From positions 124,001 to 188,000 of the forward strand of contig JAMWET010000765.1 in NCBI GenBank assembly GCA_024036415.1: 64,000 nucleotides of DNA, read 5' to 3'. The stretch comes from Prochilodus magdalenae. Taxonomy: Eukaryota; Chordata; Actinopteri; Characiformes; Prochilodontidae. This document shows, in pieces, positions 22,999 through 35,773 of this stretch (the stretch's first letter is position 1; every line of letters begins with the position of its first letter). The translations under genes and the position numbers were made by a program. The notes beneath the pieces were generated by a model. It was not told where the DNA came from. It was given only the letters and a program-made list of their open reading frames with translations, and did no database searches.

Positions 22999-23800
22999 AC
23001 ATTACACTTACTAAGTTACCAGGCACCAACACACTACTTACAGCACACTAACGCATTACACTTACTGAGTTACTGTACACCAACACGCTACTTACAGTAC
23101 ACTAACGCATTATACTTACTGAGTTACTGAACACCAACACACTACTTACAGTACACTAACACATCACACTTACTGAGTTACTGTACACCAACACACTACT
23201 TACAGTACACTAACGCATTACACTTACTGAGTTACTGTACACCAACACGCTACTTACAGTACACTAACGCATTATACTTACTGAGTTACTGAACACCAAC
23301 ACACTACTTACAGTACACTAACACATCACACTTACTGAGTTACTGTACACCAACACGCTACTTACAGCACACTAACGCATTACACTTACTGAATTACTGT
23401 ACACCAACACACTACTTACAGTATACTAACACATTACACTTACTGAGTTACTGTACACCAACACGCTACTTACAGTACACTAACGCATTATACTTACTGA
23501 GTTACTGTACACCAACACGCTACTTACAGTACACTAACACATCACACTTACTGAGTTACTGTACACCAACACACTACTTACAGTACACTAACACACTACA
23601 CTTACTGAGTTAGTGTACACCAACACACTACTTACAGTACACTAACACATTACACTTACTGAGTTACCGTACACCAACACACTACTTACAGCACACTAAC
23701 ATGTTATACTTACTGAGTCACTGTACACCAACACACTACTTACAGTACACTAACACATTACACTTACTGAGTTACTGTACACTAACACGTGACATTCATC
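22999..23800 (+). repeat. 54-bp satellite array 1 with 162-bp higher-order unit
   Basis: About 15 tandem units of exactly 54 bp, each containing ACTTACTGAGTTACTG, ACACCAACAC, CTACTTACAG and ACACTAAC. Between about 23053 and 23376 a trimer of variants (TATACTT, GAACACC, ACATCACAC) repeats twice, giving a 162-bp higher-order period. No coding potential. Confidence 0.96.
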
Positions 23801-24484
23801 ACTGCTGTTATTCTATTGGTATAATGCTCAGTACACTTTATTCCACTGCTCTGTTCATTTTTATTCAGTAAGAATTCAGCTGTATAGTGTAAACACCTGT
23901 GTTACTGTGCACATGACAATAGAACTTATTCATCTCGAACTGCTCTGGCTACAGACTGTAAATGAGTTTTAACGAGTTTCAATTAGAGACCAAAACTCTC
24001 TGAATGCATGGCTAATACACATGGTAAGATTTAAAGTCGGAGGCGTTGTTAAGTAACCTACACAGAGGAAAAGTTTGATTCCCTAAAAACCTTTCAAAGA
24101 CGGTTCATCAAAGGAATACTTTGGGATTTTTAAACCTAAATTGTATCTGCCACATCTGTAGCATGCTGCCGATACCAATAATTTAGATAGCTTCCCTGTA
24201 CTTAGTAAAAGAACAGAAAACAAACACTAAAGACTCCAAACGCACTGATAACAGAAGCCAGTGAGCCAAGTTCTTTTATTAATACAGGTAAAAAGAGTAA
24301 ATTATTGTCTGTAGTAAGTGACCCAAAAGCAAAATATGCAGCAGAGTAGGTGGAACATCGTTTGAGTGTTTCTTTGGAGAACCCACTTCCACAAGGCAAG
24401 GCCCAGGTAAGTACATGTATGAGTAAGTACATTTCAAGCACATCATTGTTTTATGTGCTAAATACAAGTGTAATATGAGCTACA
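23801..24484. other. No gene recognised
   Basis: Nothing identified beyond a short GTACAC-rich satellite edge; minus ORF 24202-24441 is featureless. Confidence 0.5.
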
Positions 24485-24905
24485 CTAGTAGGTTCTCTTA
24501 GTATGGTGTCGGGCCATATTTGCTAACCCAACATGCCAGACGTCTCGGCATGGAGTTGTAGAGGTTCCTAATGGTGTCCTGTGATAATCCATCCCATGCA
24601 GCTTGAATATCCTCACACAGTTCCTGCAGATGGTGCGGTAGAGGTGGAGGTGGAGTGACACCAGGCCTTTTGGATGTGTGAGGTGTGACAACAATCAGCT
24701 CATCTTGGCACTGACCACGGTGCCTCCACACACGGATTCGTTGGTCGTCTTCACCAAGACAAAAGCAGGACTCGTCCCTGGAGATGACCCAACGCCATTT
24801 TGAATCACTCCATGAGAGTGGCACGACATCATTGCAGTCGTTGGTGACGTTGATGTGGCGTTAAGGACAGTCGTCATTACGATCTGTGCACACGCAGTCC
24901 TGATT
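24485..24905 (-). mobile_element. Tc1-delta copy F, with the most intact reading frame
   Basis: The 108-codon minus-strand ORF at 24498-24824 reads through the family's internal deletion in a single frame. It starts in the D1 block (SRDESCFCLG, DDQRIRVWRHRGQ), passes PPPPLPHHLQELCEDIQ and finishes with NLYNSMPRRLACWV and a natural stop after GPTPY, the usual end of Tc1-type proteins. In full-length Tc1 transposases about 110-130 residues with the second D and E lie between these blocks. The product could not catalyse transposition. Upstream, the HTH part is out of frame at 24825-24905. The ends of the element are missing. Confidence 0.82.
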
Positions 24906-24914
24906 TGTACGGCC

Positions 24915-25050
24915 TTTTAATGTACTACAAATGTACTTTCATATGTACTTAGTATGTCTAGTTCTATTTAATTATATGTGTAATAGCACTTATGATCATA
25001 TATAGTATACTAAGTACATATTATATGAAAATATCACATACTTCTGGCAC
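24915..25050 (+). repeat. AT-rich dispersed repeat (TTAGTATACTA type)
   Basis: Shares the order TATGTACTTA, TAGTTCTATTTA, TAATAGCACT, TATAGTATACTA and GCACAC with 51.36-51.53 kb (same strand) and 50.55-50.64 kb (opposite strand). Family not identified. Confidence 0.65.
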
Positions 25051-27208
25051 ACTCTTTCCCTCCAGGGCGTTCTTTAGGAATCCTATGGTGTTGAGTTCTT
25101 CGATTTTTCGTTAAAGTGAGGGTGGCCAATGTAGCTCATTACACATTCAGGAACATACAGTTCTGGGTGTTTTACCCCCTCAAGGCATGCTGCTGTAGGG
25201 AGAATAGGGTGTGGGGTGGCAGTGGATGGAGCTGGAGGTGGAGGGGTGTGCTCTGTAAAGCTCTAACAGATTTCTTTCCAGCTTATTCTAGCTCCTTTCA
25301 CCAGCCCCATTGTTGGTGCCCAAGGATAAGGTTCCCCAGTCTAGCGCTTTCACATGCAAATCCGGTACTGGAGAAAAGGGGCCACCTCCTATTGCCAAAT
25401 AAATTGGAATCTGAAAAAAAAAAACCCCAAAAAAACCTGTGGCCTGCGAAGGAGGTGTTTCCCCTATCCAAGCCAATTCCGTGTTCTTTTCCGAGGGAAC
25501 AGGCAGCACGCATATGACGTGGTACTGTCACAGATGCTAGGGAAGCAAGCTGCAGCCAAAACCTTGGGAAGATCTAACCATCCCCTAGATTAAAGCCTAA
25601 GAGATAAATCATTCCATAATTACAGGCAACTCCTGGTCCGTTCGTTATGTAACTAAGGCAACCAGGAATCAAACGTGTCTTACATGGGGGGGTAAATATA
25701 GCTCCTCCTGTTTACCGGAACACACTCCGTATGAGTGTGCATGTGAGTGTTTATCACGACTCAGAGCCCCCAGAAAGTGCCCGGCTAGTTCAGAAGTTCA
25801 CAGGCCTCTGTACGGATCAAAGTCCCAGACCGCAAGGAAAAGAACCAGATTCCAACCTGCCTCCTGCCCTGAATCCCTCCACCCAAGGGCCACCAGTCTA
25901 GCACCTCTTCATTTCCTGAAATCGCTTGCATACCCCAGCTACCGCTGTCAACTTGTTATGTGGCCACTTTATCTCGGGCTCACTGGAAAATATGAGCTGG
26001 TGTCGGCTAACGGCCCGGTTGTGATGCAAACTATAAACAGAGTCCTTTCCTGACAGTCGCTTTTGCCCGTACGGTAAATGTGCCTCCGAACTCGATGTAA
26101 ACAGCACAGCCGCAAGTAATTGCCGTTCACCAGAAGAGCGTATTCGGAAGGAGCTGGGATTTTAAGCAACACCTGGCACACAGCCAGTTGACTCAGCCCA
26201 CAGCGAAAGGCACGGTGCATGCCACAATATTTCTAGGACAGCTGACCTACAGATGCCTGCTTATGGGCCCCCCACAGGTCAACACACTTTAAGAGCTGCA
26301 AGGCTGGAGACTCTGCATGCCTTACTACACCGTTCGCCGTAAAGGCCCGAACGCTATCACTTTCTCTGAAAGCCGGAGACTTTCCAGTGCAGTGTCACAG
26401 TGGAAGATTTACAGTTTACATGAACACATTCACCTGGAGAATGTGAGGGTCCTCACCGATGCTGGAGCCAAACACGGGGAGAGAGGTGATCCAGGAATTA
26501 TTTGACCTCTCCGGGCAACAAAGCCAGCCAACCGAGCTGATTCCAGGCCAGACTCTGCTTATGACGCAGCTTGTCCTCCTCTTGCGTGACCTGGATAGTC
26601 GCTAAGTGGTTTACTGATGGAGCCTGCTGCAGCTCAGAGAAAGAGGGAGAGAGCGAGAGAACTTGAACTCACATACCACATTACTTCGCTAAACCAAAAG
26701 CAGGAGACTCTAGAGAAGTATTTCTCACCCCAGTCCTAGCTATGTCATTGCCCTGCAGGCTCATACCAATAGCCTAGCTGCACCATCCAGCAAGGGCTGA
26801 GAGAGTACTGACTTATAATCTTTACTGTAATGCTAGTTTACAGGAATACAGGTATAAAGACAATTACCTGAGTGCACACTTCTAGAGTTCTATAGAACAA
26901 ATTGTTCTGTATGTTTGTAAACAACAGGCTTTAATACCCTTCTAGGTAAAGAGCTCACGCCCAGACAGAATGGAAGTAGCTTAATTTATACCACAGTTTA
27001 AAATCAGTTTTTACAGATGGGTGTCACATTAAGTCATATTTGAGGCTGTAATGTTAAATATTCCATGGTATGAAATGGACCCAGACTCGGCTTGGCCCAA
27101 ACTCAGCTGGTTCTGGAACACAGCTGGCCCAGTGTGGCTTTTTTCCGAATGTTCTACGCAAGGGTTCTCTGAACAGTCGTCCTGGTGCTGGTGAGTAACT
27201 GTGACACC
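25051..27208. other. No gene recognised
   Basis: About 2.1 kb of apparently single-copy DNA, moderately GC-rich at 25200-26600. ORF 25116-25517 (133 codons, plus) overlaps two minus-strand ORFs and has no recognisable domain. Confidence 0.5.
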
Positions 27209-27440
27209 AGTGGACCAGCATGGTAGGAATGTCTAATAGAGTGGACAATTAGTGGACACCGTGTATAAACAGTCCAGCAGCACTGCTGGGTCTGATCCAC
27301 TCACACCACCCCAACACACACTAACACACCGATGAACTACAGTCAGTAATTGTAGAACTTCAAAGTGCTCATATATTTTACATGAAGCTGATAACATGGA
27401 CAGTGAGTGTAGATGCTAGGACCTACTGAAGTAGTCAACG
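27209..27440 (+). mobile_element. Teleost interspersed repeat T4, copy 1
   Basis: Contains GAATGTCTAATAGAGTGGAC, GTCTGATCCACTCACACCA, CAACACACACTAACACACC, TCAGTAATTGTAGAAC and GCTGATAACATGGACAGTGA in order, a series familiar from many fish genomes. Other copies here: 34.2, 45.2 (inverted) and 61.7 kb. Confidence 0.75.
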
Positions 27441-27494
27441 GGTGTAGTACATTCGCTTCTCACCTAAGGTTTACTTTCTAGGCTGGACTGTCTC

Positions 27495-28045
27495 ATTACC
27501 AACACACTACTTACAGTACACTAACGGATTACACTTACTGAGTTACTGTACACCAACACACTACTTACAGCACACTAACACATTACACTTACTGAGTTAC
27601 TGTACACCAACACACTACTTACAGCACACTAACACATTACACTTACTGAGTTACTGTACACCAACACACTACTTACAGCACACTAACGCATTACACTTAC
27701 TGTGTTACTGTACACTAACACATTAAACTTACTGAGTTACTGTACACCAACACACTACTTACAGTACACTAACACATTACACTTACTGTGTTACTGTACA
27801 CTAACACATTAAACTTACTGAGTTACTGTACACCAACACACTACTTACAGCACACCAACACATTACACTTACTGTGTTACTGTACACTAACACATTAAAC
27901 TTACTGAGTTACTGTACACCAACACACTACTTACAGTACACTAACACATTACACTTACTGTGTTACTGTACACTAACACATTAAACTTACTGAGTTACTG
28001 TACACCAACACACTACTTACAGTACACTAACACATCACACTGAGT
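27495..28045 (+). repeat. 54-bp satellite array 2 with 86-bp higher-order unit
   Basis: Same 54-bp monomer as 22999-23800. The first part is plain monomers; from about 27700 each 54-mer alternates with a 32-bp shortened monomer (TTACTGTGTTACTGTACACT plus AACACATTAAAC), so CATTAAAC recurs at 27721, 27807, 27893 and 27979, exactly 86 bp apart. Confidence 0.95.
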
Positions 28046-29399
28046 TACTGCTCTGTGAAGTATCATGTTACTGTTGGCATCGTGTTCTGGAACTCCAGGT
28101 CTGAGCAGTTTTCATCTATGAGGAAAAATGAACCACACTTTTTAAAAACGTCACCGCTGTCGGGCCTTGTGCTAACCTGAGGCACTTTGCTGTATGTGCA
28201 TTTTCTCCCACTTGCCATTTTCAGAATTCCGAGGTTGTGAAAGAGTCAGAATATGAAAACAGCTATATAAGAAACTAACATGCTGCGCATTAAACTGGCA
28301 TCCCACATACCTGCAATAAACCTGGTACCGGGTCTGACTGTTCTCCTATGGTGTCGGGTTAGAACAATTATATGTAACCGGTCTGGAGCGTTCACTTCCG
28401 AGGGAAATCCCAGAAGCCAGACACACACAGGCAAGCTGTTCACTGTGCACACATCTGAGCGAAGAGTGCTCCAGCCTGGGCATCTTGCACACAGGGGCAG
28501 AGACACGTCTCTGTTGTGGACTGGTACAGAGACATTCTATTCAGTCTTATGTACTGCATGCTGTGGACATATGCTAATGCAGCAGGGATTCCTGGGCTGA
28601 CTCATCAAGGTCTGACTAGTTTACCTAGTCTAGACTACCTGCAGTTCAAAGGAAAGGTCCAGATCCCTGCCTGCTGCAGGGCAGCATATGGTTGTTTACC
28701 ATGCATGAAGATTTCTGTGTGTGCTGGTACTTGAACAGAGCTGTTAACTCTGTAATACCAGTGGTCAATGGGCAGTTGTTAGTCTTAGCCACAGGTTCTC
28801 GGGCCAAATGTAGACGAAGAGTCTGATACCTGCCCACACTGTCAGGATTCTCCAGCTATGTTCTGATGGGTATCCAGACTTCCACATATAGGTACCTCCA
28901 TGTATGCTTTTGCGCTGGTACAGTGGGAGTCCATTTAACTTTAGCCTGGTGATGCTCCACCCATCCTAGTTTCCTAAAGATCTGTTATGTCGTGACTTTG
29001 TTTTCAAGGCTGCCTCCTTCTATATGTCATGCCAAATATCTGGCTCGTGATTGGTTGCAGTGCATGTGATGAACATCCTTTTTGACGCAGTATTAGGTGA
29101 TTATGCAATCCACAACACTATTGTTATCCGATGGAAAATTCTTCTCCTGCTTCCTGGTTCACATTAACCCGTTAACTCGTCCCACGGGTTTTGAGATGTT
29201 GACACTGTTCCAGCTGCTGAACGTTTAATCTGATCAGGAATGGTGTGCTTGTATACAGCTTTTTGATTAAATTAAATTCCAATTTTTCCCATTAAGAATG
29301 AAGGCGATGGAAAAGTGCACAACCACCTACTGTACTTCTGCTAGACCGGCATATACCATTTCACATATGTAGACCCCTGACTACAAATTCAATAATGGT
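28046..29399. other. No gene recognised
   Basis: Overlapping ORFs on both strands at 28246-28600 are short and unsupported. Confidence 0.5.
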
Positions 29400-29700
29400 C
29401 TGACCCACACTTTTTTGTGTTTTGTCTTTTTCCCCATCCCTCGTTTCTCTTACTCATTTTAACCCCCATTAAAACCTTACTGTTTTCCTATAGACACCAA
29501 ACTGCATGTACTTATTTAGGGCAGATCCCCAAACTCTAATCCACAGCCATGCTGACCTGCACTCCTCTATGTTGTTTATTCATCCCTCATTCCTCCTATA
29601 GACTGCCATTCATTTTTAGGAACATGCTAGCTGAAATGTCTAGCAACAAGCCTAAGCTATGCAATCCCTCTGCGCTTTGTTGACGAAATCCTCTTTTCTA
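29400..29700 (+). repeat. Dispersed repeat with GACTGCCATTCATTTTTAG core
   Basis: Shares GATCCCCAAACTCTAATCCA, CAGCCATGCTGACC, TTTATTCATCCCTC and CTGCCATTCATTTTTAG with the opposite strand of 47.58-47.79 kb; a shorter match is near 13.89-13.94 kb. Family not identified. Confidence 0.7.
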
Positions 29701-31200
29701 GTCAGTAGATATCCTTGTTGATACCCGACAATTCTTAATCATATCGTACTATTAAAAGACTTCTCAGAATCTGAGAACCTTAGCAACTGGCTGGCTACAA
29801 CTTAAAGTTGCTCAATCCCTGGTGGATCAAATGGCAGATAGTATTGGGTAAAATTCAGGCATCAAGACTGTTACTACTACTGTTTTTTGCTAATTCTTTT
29901 TTTTTTTTGAAGGTTGCAACATAGATCTGACCAGTTTACAGATAAGAATCTCTAGAAAGTGTCATGCGGTGTCGAAAGTCACATAAACACAGTGCGGGGT
30001 GATTCCAGCATGAAGTTCAGTTTCATCACACGTTAGCTGCATTAGCCTGCATTAGCTCCAGTGTCCAGTAGCCACTGAGCATGGTCTGTCTGTCCAGCTA
30101 TACTCAGTATATAGGACAGGCTATCTACATTTGATTTAGCCCCCCTATTTTTAGATGGCTAACTGGCTGTGTGCCCACAAGTGTCTGAGTTAAAGTGTAT
30201 GATTAGTGTGTTACGCATCTAAAAACCTCTTTTATATCTTCCTCTGATCTGATTTTCTCTTTACCAGACTTTGTGTAACAGTCATTATCACAAAATTATC
30301 ACTAGCTATCTATTTACAGAACGCTACACTTCTCTCAGCTCAAGCCCAAACATCTGGGCAGGAAAATATAATTATGGTGGGGGGGAGCTTTTCCTGTAAG
30401 CGGCGCACACGTTTGCCGACGTAGACATATGATTACTGTGACCATTTAGACTCATTATACAGCAAGCGCCACTGTGAGCCACCAAGTATGATTCTAATTA
30501 GTCTCTGTGAAGGCTTTTACATAGGAAATAGTCTGACCACACATCAAAAAGCCTTATTAACCGCGCTACGTCGCTTTTCTTTTCTTCCCAGACTGAAAGA
30601 ATCAGATGATCCGCATGTTGGCCAAATGTCATTAGGGCAGAGCCGTAAATCCAAGTGAGCAGGGGCTTTTGTATGGAGGCACTCTAAGCAAGAGTCTGTC
30701 TCTGAGATAGGGAGAGAGATAGCGAGTGTGTGCAAGCCTGGTTCAGATCTCCAGTTAGATTGTATGTGTGTGAGCTGAGTAATCACATAAGCAAGTTTAT
30801 GAGGCTCCCTACTATATGTGAGATAGCAGGAGGAAAGGAAAGAAGGGCCAGAGTGTGTATGTGTGCATGCAGGCACACCCAGAACACCCATAGGGCTGAG
30901 TGTCACTGCAGCTCTGTTAACCCAGGCAAGCAAATAATTATAGACATAAAAATGAAGATAAAGTAAAGTTGTACTTCAGCTTATTCCTGGAGAGTTAATC
31001 AGTCTTATCTCGATCTGCTGCATCTGGGTGATTACCACAGAGAAGAACCTCAGTGCCTGTGGCTGTATTTAGAACAGAGTACCGGTTAACTCGAAAGTCA
31101 CTGAGATTAGAAGCTTGCTGAATTCTCTCACACCTACCCCACGACTGCTACCAAACTGTTTCAGAGAAACAGAGAAACTGTTTCTGTAAATCTACAGAGC
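29701..31200. other. No gene recognised
   Basis: Contains a T run at 29897-29909. Minus ORF 30544-30933 (129 codons) lacks recognisable motifs and is opposed by another ORF. Confidence 0.5.
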
Positions 31201-31209
31201 TGTGCAAAT

Positions 31210-31450
31210 GCCAGGGACTGTCCCCAGTGAGCATGTCCATGTGGGCCCCATGTGGGGCTGTCTGGGGTGTATAAGGTTCATGTGGGCATGGGATTATAGT
31301 GGCCTTTTTGATGGTGATACATGAGTTGGGTTATAACTTTGTAGTTAGGCTACAGTTTTGGGCCCTGCTGAGATACAGTTATGTGGCCCAGTTAGATACT
31401 GCTGTGGGCAAAGCTGAGTAACAGTTATGAGCCCCAGTTGTGGACCCCAA
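31210..31450 (+). repeat. Low-order repeat of ATGTGGGCCC / CAGTTATG motifs
   Basis: Repeated CATGTGGGCCCCATGTGGGG, CATGTGGGCATGG, GTTATGTGGCCCAGTT and GTTATGAGCCCCAGTT, reminiscent of a GTGGGCC-rich fish repeat. A loosely similar stretch lies at 54.55-54.80 kb. Confidence 0.45.
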
Positions 31451-32002
<552 letters not shown>

Positions 32003-32204
32003 AGCACATAAAACAATAATGTGTTTGAATTATGCATACTGATATTACATTACAGTACCTATTTGTACCTGGGATTATAAAGCCTCATTAGAAGAGCTTT
32101 GGTGTATGTTAGAGTGAGGTTAGGTTATAGGACACACAGATGTGACAGATAAAGTCACGGTGCTGAGAAATGCTGGGTTATTGCTTTAAATGGTTAAGAG
32201 CTCT

Positions 32205-32523
32205 ATTCTGTGTGTGAGAGAGAGACAGTGTGTGTTTGTGTGTGTGTGTGTGTGAGAGAGAGAGTGTGTGTGAGAGAGAAAGAGAGACAGTGTGTATGTG
32301 TGCATGAGAGAGAGAGAGTCAGAGTGTATGTGTGTGTGAGTGAGAGAGAGACAGTGTGTGTTTGTGTGTGTGTGTGTGTGTGAGAGAGTGTGTGTGAGAG
32401 AGAAAAAGAGACAGTTTGTATGTGTGTGTGAGGGAGAAAGAGAGAGACAGAGTGTATGTGTGTGTGTGAGTGAGAGAGAGACCGTGTGTGTTTGTGTGTG
32501 TCGGTGTGAGAGAGAGAGAGACA

Positions 32524-32555
<32 letters not shown>

Positions 32556-32887
32556 AAGAGAGAGAGTGTTTTTGGTTGTGTGTGTGAGAGAGTGAGAGAC
32601 AGTGTGTGTGTGTCAGTGTAAGAAAGAGAGAGACAGTTTGTGTTTGTGTGTGTGTGTGAGATAGGCTGTGTTTGTGTGTTTGAGAGAGACTGTATGTGTG
32701 TGTTTGAGAGAGACTGTATGTGTGTGTGAAAGAGAGGTAGTGTGTGTGTGTTTGTGTAAGAGAGACAGAGTGTATGCGTGTGAGAGAGAGTGTGTGTTTG
32801 TGTGAGAGAAAGAGAGACAGAGTGTTTGTGTGTGTGTGTGTGTGAGAGAGAACGAGAGACAATGCGTGTGTGTGTGTGTGTGTGTGT

Positions 32888-32923
<36 letters not shown>

Positions 32924-32928
32924 GAGAC

Positions 32929-32966
<38 letters not shown>
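32205..32966 (+). repeat. (TG)n/(AG)n compound simple repeat
   Basis: About 760 bp of alternating GTGTGT and GAGAGA blocks with a blurred 100-120 bp super-period (ACAGTGTGTGTTTGTG, then GAGAGAG), closing with an uninterrupted AG run at about 32890-32966. Long HTHTHSLSLS ORFs on the minus strand are artefacts. Confidence 0.97.
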
Positions 32967-32967
<1 letters not shown>

Positions 32968-34221
32968 CCTCTCGTCGCTGCACATTGTGTACAGGAGAAG
33001 CTGCCTGCAGATGGCGGTTTGCTTATGCCCCCGGGGCCCCCGACGTTTCCTGGTGCTGGAATTACAGCAATGCAAGGCTAAGCCTGTGCTCCAAGCTCAC
33101 TTTCCTCTGCACACACAAAGTGCACCCCCACTTGCCACACTGCCACGCAGGTCAGCTTATTTTAGTTACGGCTTGAGGGATAGATGAGTGTTCTGTCTCC
33201 CTTTGTGAGGCACAGCGCAAGGACGCATTGTGCGAATGGGCAGCGTGAGAGAGGGAGGAGGTTTGGCAGGTGTACTCTAAAAGCAGCCTGCTGCCACTGA
33301 AACCAGAACCACCGGGTACCACAGGATGTACCGATAGGTGAAATGAACATACATACACATTCTTGATCTGTGCATGGATTCTTTCAGGCATCCAAGAACA
33401 GGACGAGGGACGTGGGCAGGGTTTATGAGCTTGTGGACATGTCCTCTGTCCTAAGAGGAAGGCCTCCATCACTCATCTTAATTGCATATTGGACAATGTG
33501 AGGAGCAAATTACTAGCGAGATAAATCTGCCTGCCATGCAGATGGCTCTGCTCAGCACTAAGGCCACAATGTAGCACGTGAAAGGTTGACGTCGCCTCCA
33601 AAGGTCAAAAGTTGGTCCCTGTCCCTTCGTAAATCCCGAAGGCTGCAGCCACACATGCTATGACAGACTGTATATTCTATTTATGATGCAATAACACGTT
33701 TTATTGATACGTGGAAATTCCAGTTCCAGGCATTGACGATTTAAGGCTGTCAGATTGTGCCCAGAAGCAGACAGTTACAGACATGCCTTGATGGACTGTC
33801 AGAACTGCAGAGGGAATGCGATACTTGGAAACGCGCTGCATTTCGAGGAAGAGAGGGAACACTTTTAACAAGACAGGCTCTGCTTTTTATCATGATCACA
33901 ATGTGTCATCTCTTAATACGTTCCTGCATGACTGCTGCTTATTGGGCTTGAAATGATCCTGTAAGAATTCACGCCCAAGAACATGAAAGACGACAAAAAC
34001 AGCTGAGCACACTGAAAAGGCTTGGAAATTTGACCCCATCTGCCGGTTATGTCAGCAAACCTGGAGGAACCTACCAAGAAGCAGTGACAGCAAAGAAAGA
34101 GGCTGAATGCTGTGAACTACGGAGTTCTTCAAACCTCGGTTCCAGTCCAGACATTATGTGACATCCCAGAATAGCAAAATGTGGACTGGAAGTTATTGGA
34201 TTAGCCTATGGATGAAAGCCT
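32967..34221. other. No gene recognised
   Basis: A GC-rich patch lies at 33005-33060. ORFs at 32870-33187 and 33152-33472 are translations of repeat edges or unsupported. Confidence 0.5.
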
Positions 34222-34470
34222 ATCTACAGGACACTGCCCACAAGACGCTGTTGACTGGACAGTTTTGGTTGGTGGACAATTCTCAGTCCAGCAGTGACAC
34301 TGAGGTGTCCATCAGCACTGCGGTGTCTGATCCACTCACTCCAGCACAACACACACTGACACACCACCACCACGTCAGTGTCCCTGCAGTGCTGAGAATG
34401 ATCCACCACCCACATCATCTGTGGTGGTCCTGTGGGGTCCTAACCATTGAAGAACAGGGGAGCAAAGTTT
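34222..34470 (+). mobile_element. Teleost interspersed repeat T4, copy 2
   Basis: Contains TTTTGGTTGGTGGACAATTC, TCAGTCCAGCAGTGACACTG, GTCTGATCCACTCA, CAACACACACTGACACACC and CCATTGAAGAACAGGGG in the same order as the other copies. Confidence 0.8.
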
Positions 34471-35634
34471 GTTTTGGTTGTAAATGGCTGTTCTGTGATT
34501 TTTGTTGAATGAATTTAAGTTCTTCTAGCTTATTATTTTAGGTTTAAGGTCCAAGATAGAAAAATTTGTGCAATCTGTTTCTAATTTTTTTGCTTTTTTA
34601 TTTCCTAAAATATAAGCCCACTTACTTACCACTCCAATAAATTAATTCTCAGCCTTCAAACTACTTTGCAGTTGTTGTGTGACATAAACAGAGCAGTAAT
34701 AACTAACAAACATGTCAATTAAAATAATTGTGCTTGAAAACTAACACTATCTATTAACAAATGGTGCCAAGCCAGGGCCTTAACTTTAAAGTCTCAGCTT
34801 AATAATTCCAACAAGTCTAACTTTAGCAATGCCTGTGATCCAAAATTCAGTTGAATCTCTCAAGGCTATTTGTTGCCCCCAACGATAGCAAGGCTGGTTT
34901 TCAGAGACAACACCTTCAGAGAAAGTTTCAGTTGTCCAGTTCCAGAAAGAGCTTCTGAAAAACTTTGAAAAAGCAGGGTACAAATTCAAAGCATACATGA
35001 ACCCCAGGAGAGCTGCACACGCCTGTGGGACATTTCTGAGACCAGCCAGTACCTCTGAGTAATGATTACCATACACAATAAAAGTCAATGTGTTTGCTTC
35101 AGCAGTGGTGCAGCGATATCTATCAGATATACAGATTATAGAGAAATACATAATAATGACTGTCCATAGCAATCAGCCATACGCTCCAGACATGGCAGAT
35201 ACAGAGCCGGTTGGGAAGAGCTGGTATTCCTTTAGCATTTCACCTTTCTTTTACTTTACATGACACAGTTCCTATTATAACTCCTCCCAATCTGAGTCTA
35301 AATACAGCATGTTGCTGGGCAAGTGATCAGTGCCCTGTGTCGTGTTGAGTAAATGCAGTGGAATAGTTTCATAAGGGGCAGATAGCGTTACCACCAGGGA
35401 TCAAGTTCCGCTGGGAACAATGCTGACAGTGCATTTAGGACACAATGGGCAGGAGACCACAGTTATTCTGGAAAGTGTTGGGGAGGGGGCACAGGGCATG
35501 GCTACAACATGTGTTGCAAAGAACTTACCAAGAAGCAGCAACAGCGACGAAACAGGCTAAATGCGGCATGAGCGATGTTGCTTACCAAACATCTGCTCCC
35601 AAAAAAGTTAGTATAGTATGTAAAAGGTGAAACA
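34471..35634. other. No gene recognised
   Basis: ORF 34786-35172 (128 codons, minus) has no recognised domain. CCAAGAAGCAGCAACAGCGA near 35530 resembles CCAAGAAGCAGTGACAGCAA near 34074, a weak local duplication. A B-box-like GGATCAAGTTCC is near 35400. Confidence 0.45.
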
Positions 35635-35690
35635 CAACAAACAAACAAACAAACAAACAAACAAACAAACAAACAAGCAAACAAGCAAAC
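35635..35690. repeat. (AAAC)n microsatellite
   Basis: About 13 CAAA units with a few G substitutions. Confidence 0.95.
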
Positions 35691-35773
35691 AAAACTGAAA
35701 GCAAGTAAATTCTGCATGATGTGTATTAAAGTGAAAATTATACATAAACATTATATCAACACATCAAAGCAAA

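Noticed and set aside
25116..25517. 133-codon plus-strand ORF as a gene
   Set aside because: Two minus-strand ORFs overlap it, it contains a poly-lysine stretch from an A run, and no family is recognised.
22999..28045. Satellite arrays as a CRISPR array
   Set aside because: Units are contiguous monomers with no unique spacers, and the window is vertebrate DNA.
30544..30933. 129-codon minus-strand ORF as a gene
   Set aside because: No motif, opposed by another ORF, no sign of exon borders.
32186..33075. Long minus-strand ORFs of 265 and 290 codons
   Set aside because: They translate the TG/AG microsatellite into HTHT and SLSL runs; several frames are open at once because the repeat lacks stops.
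34786..35172. 128-codon minus-strand ORF as a gene
   Set aside because: Featureless sequence with no recognised homology; could not be supported.
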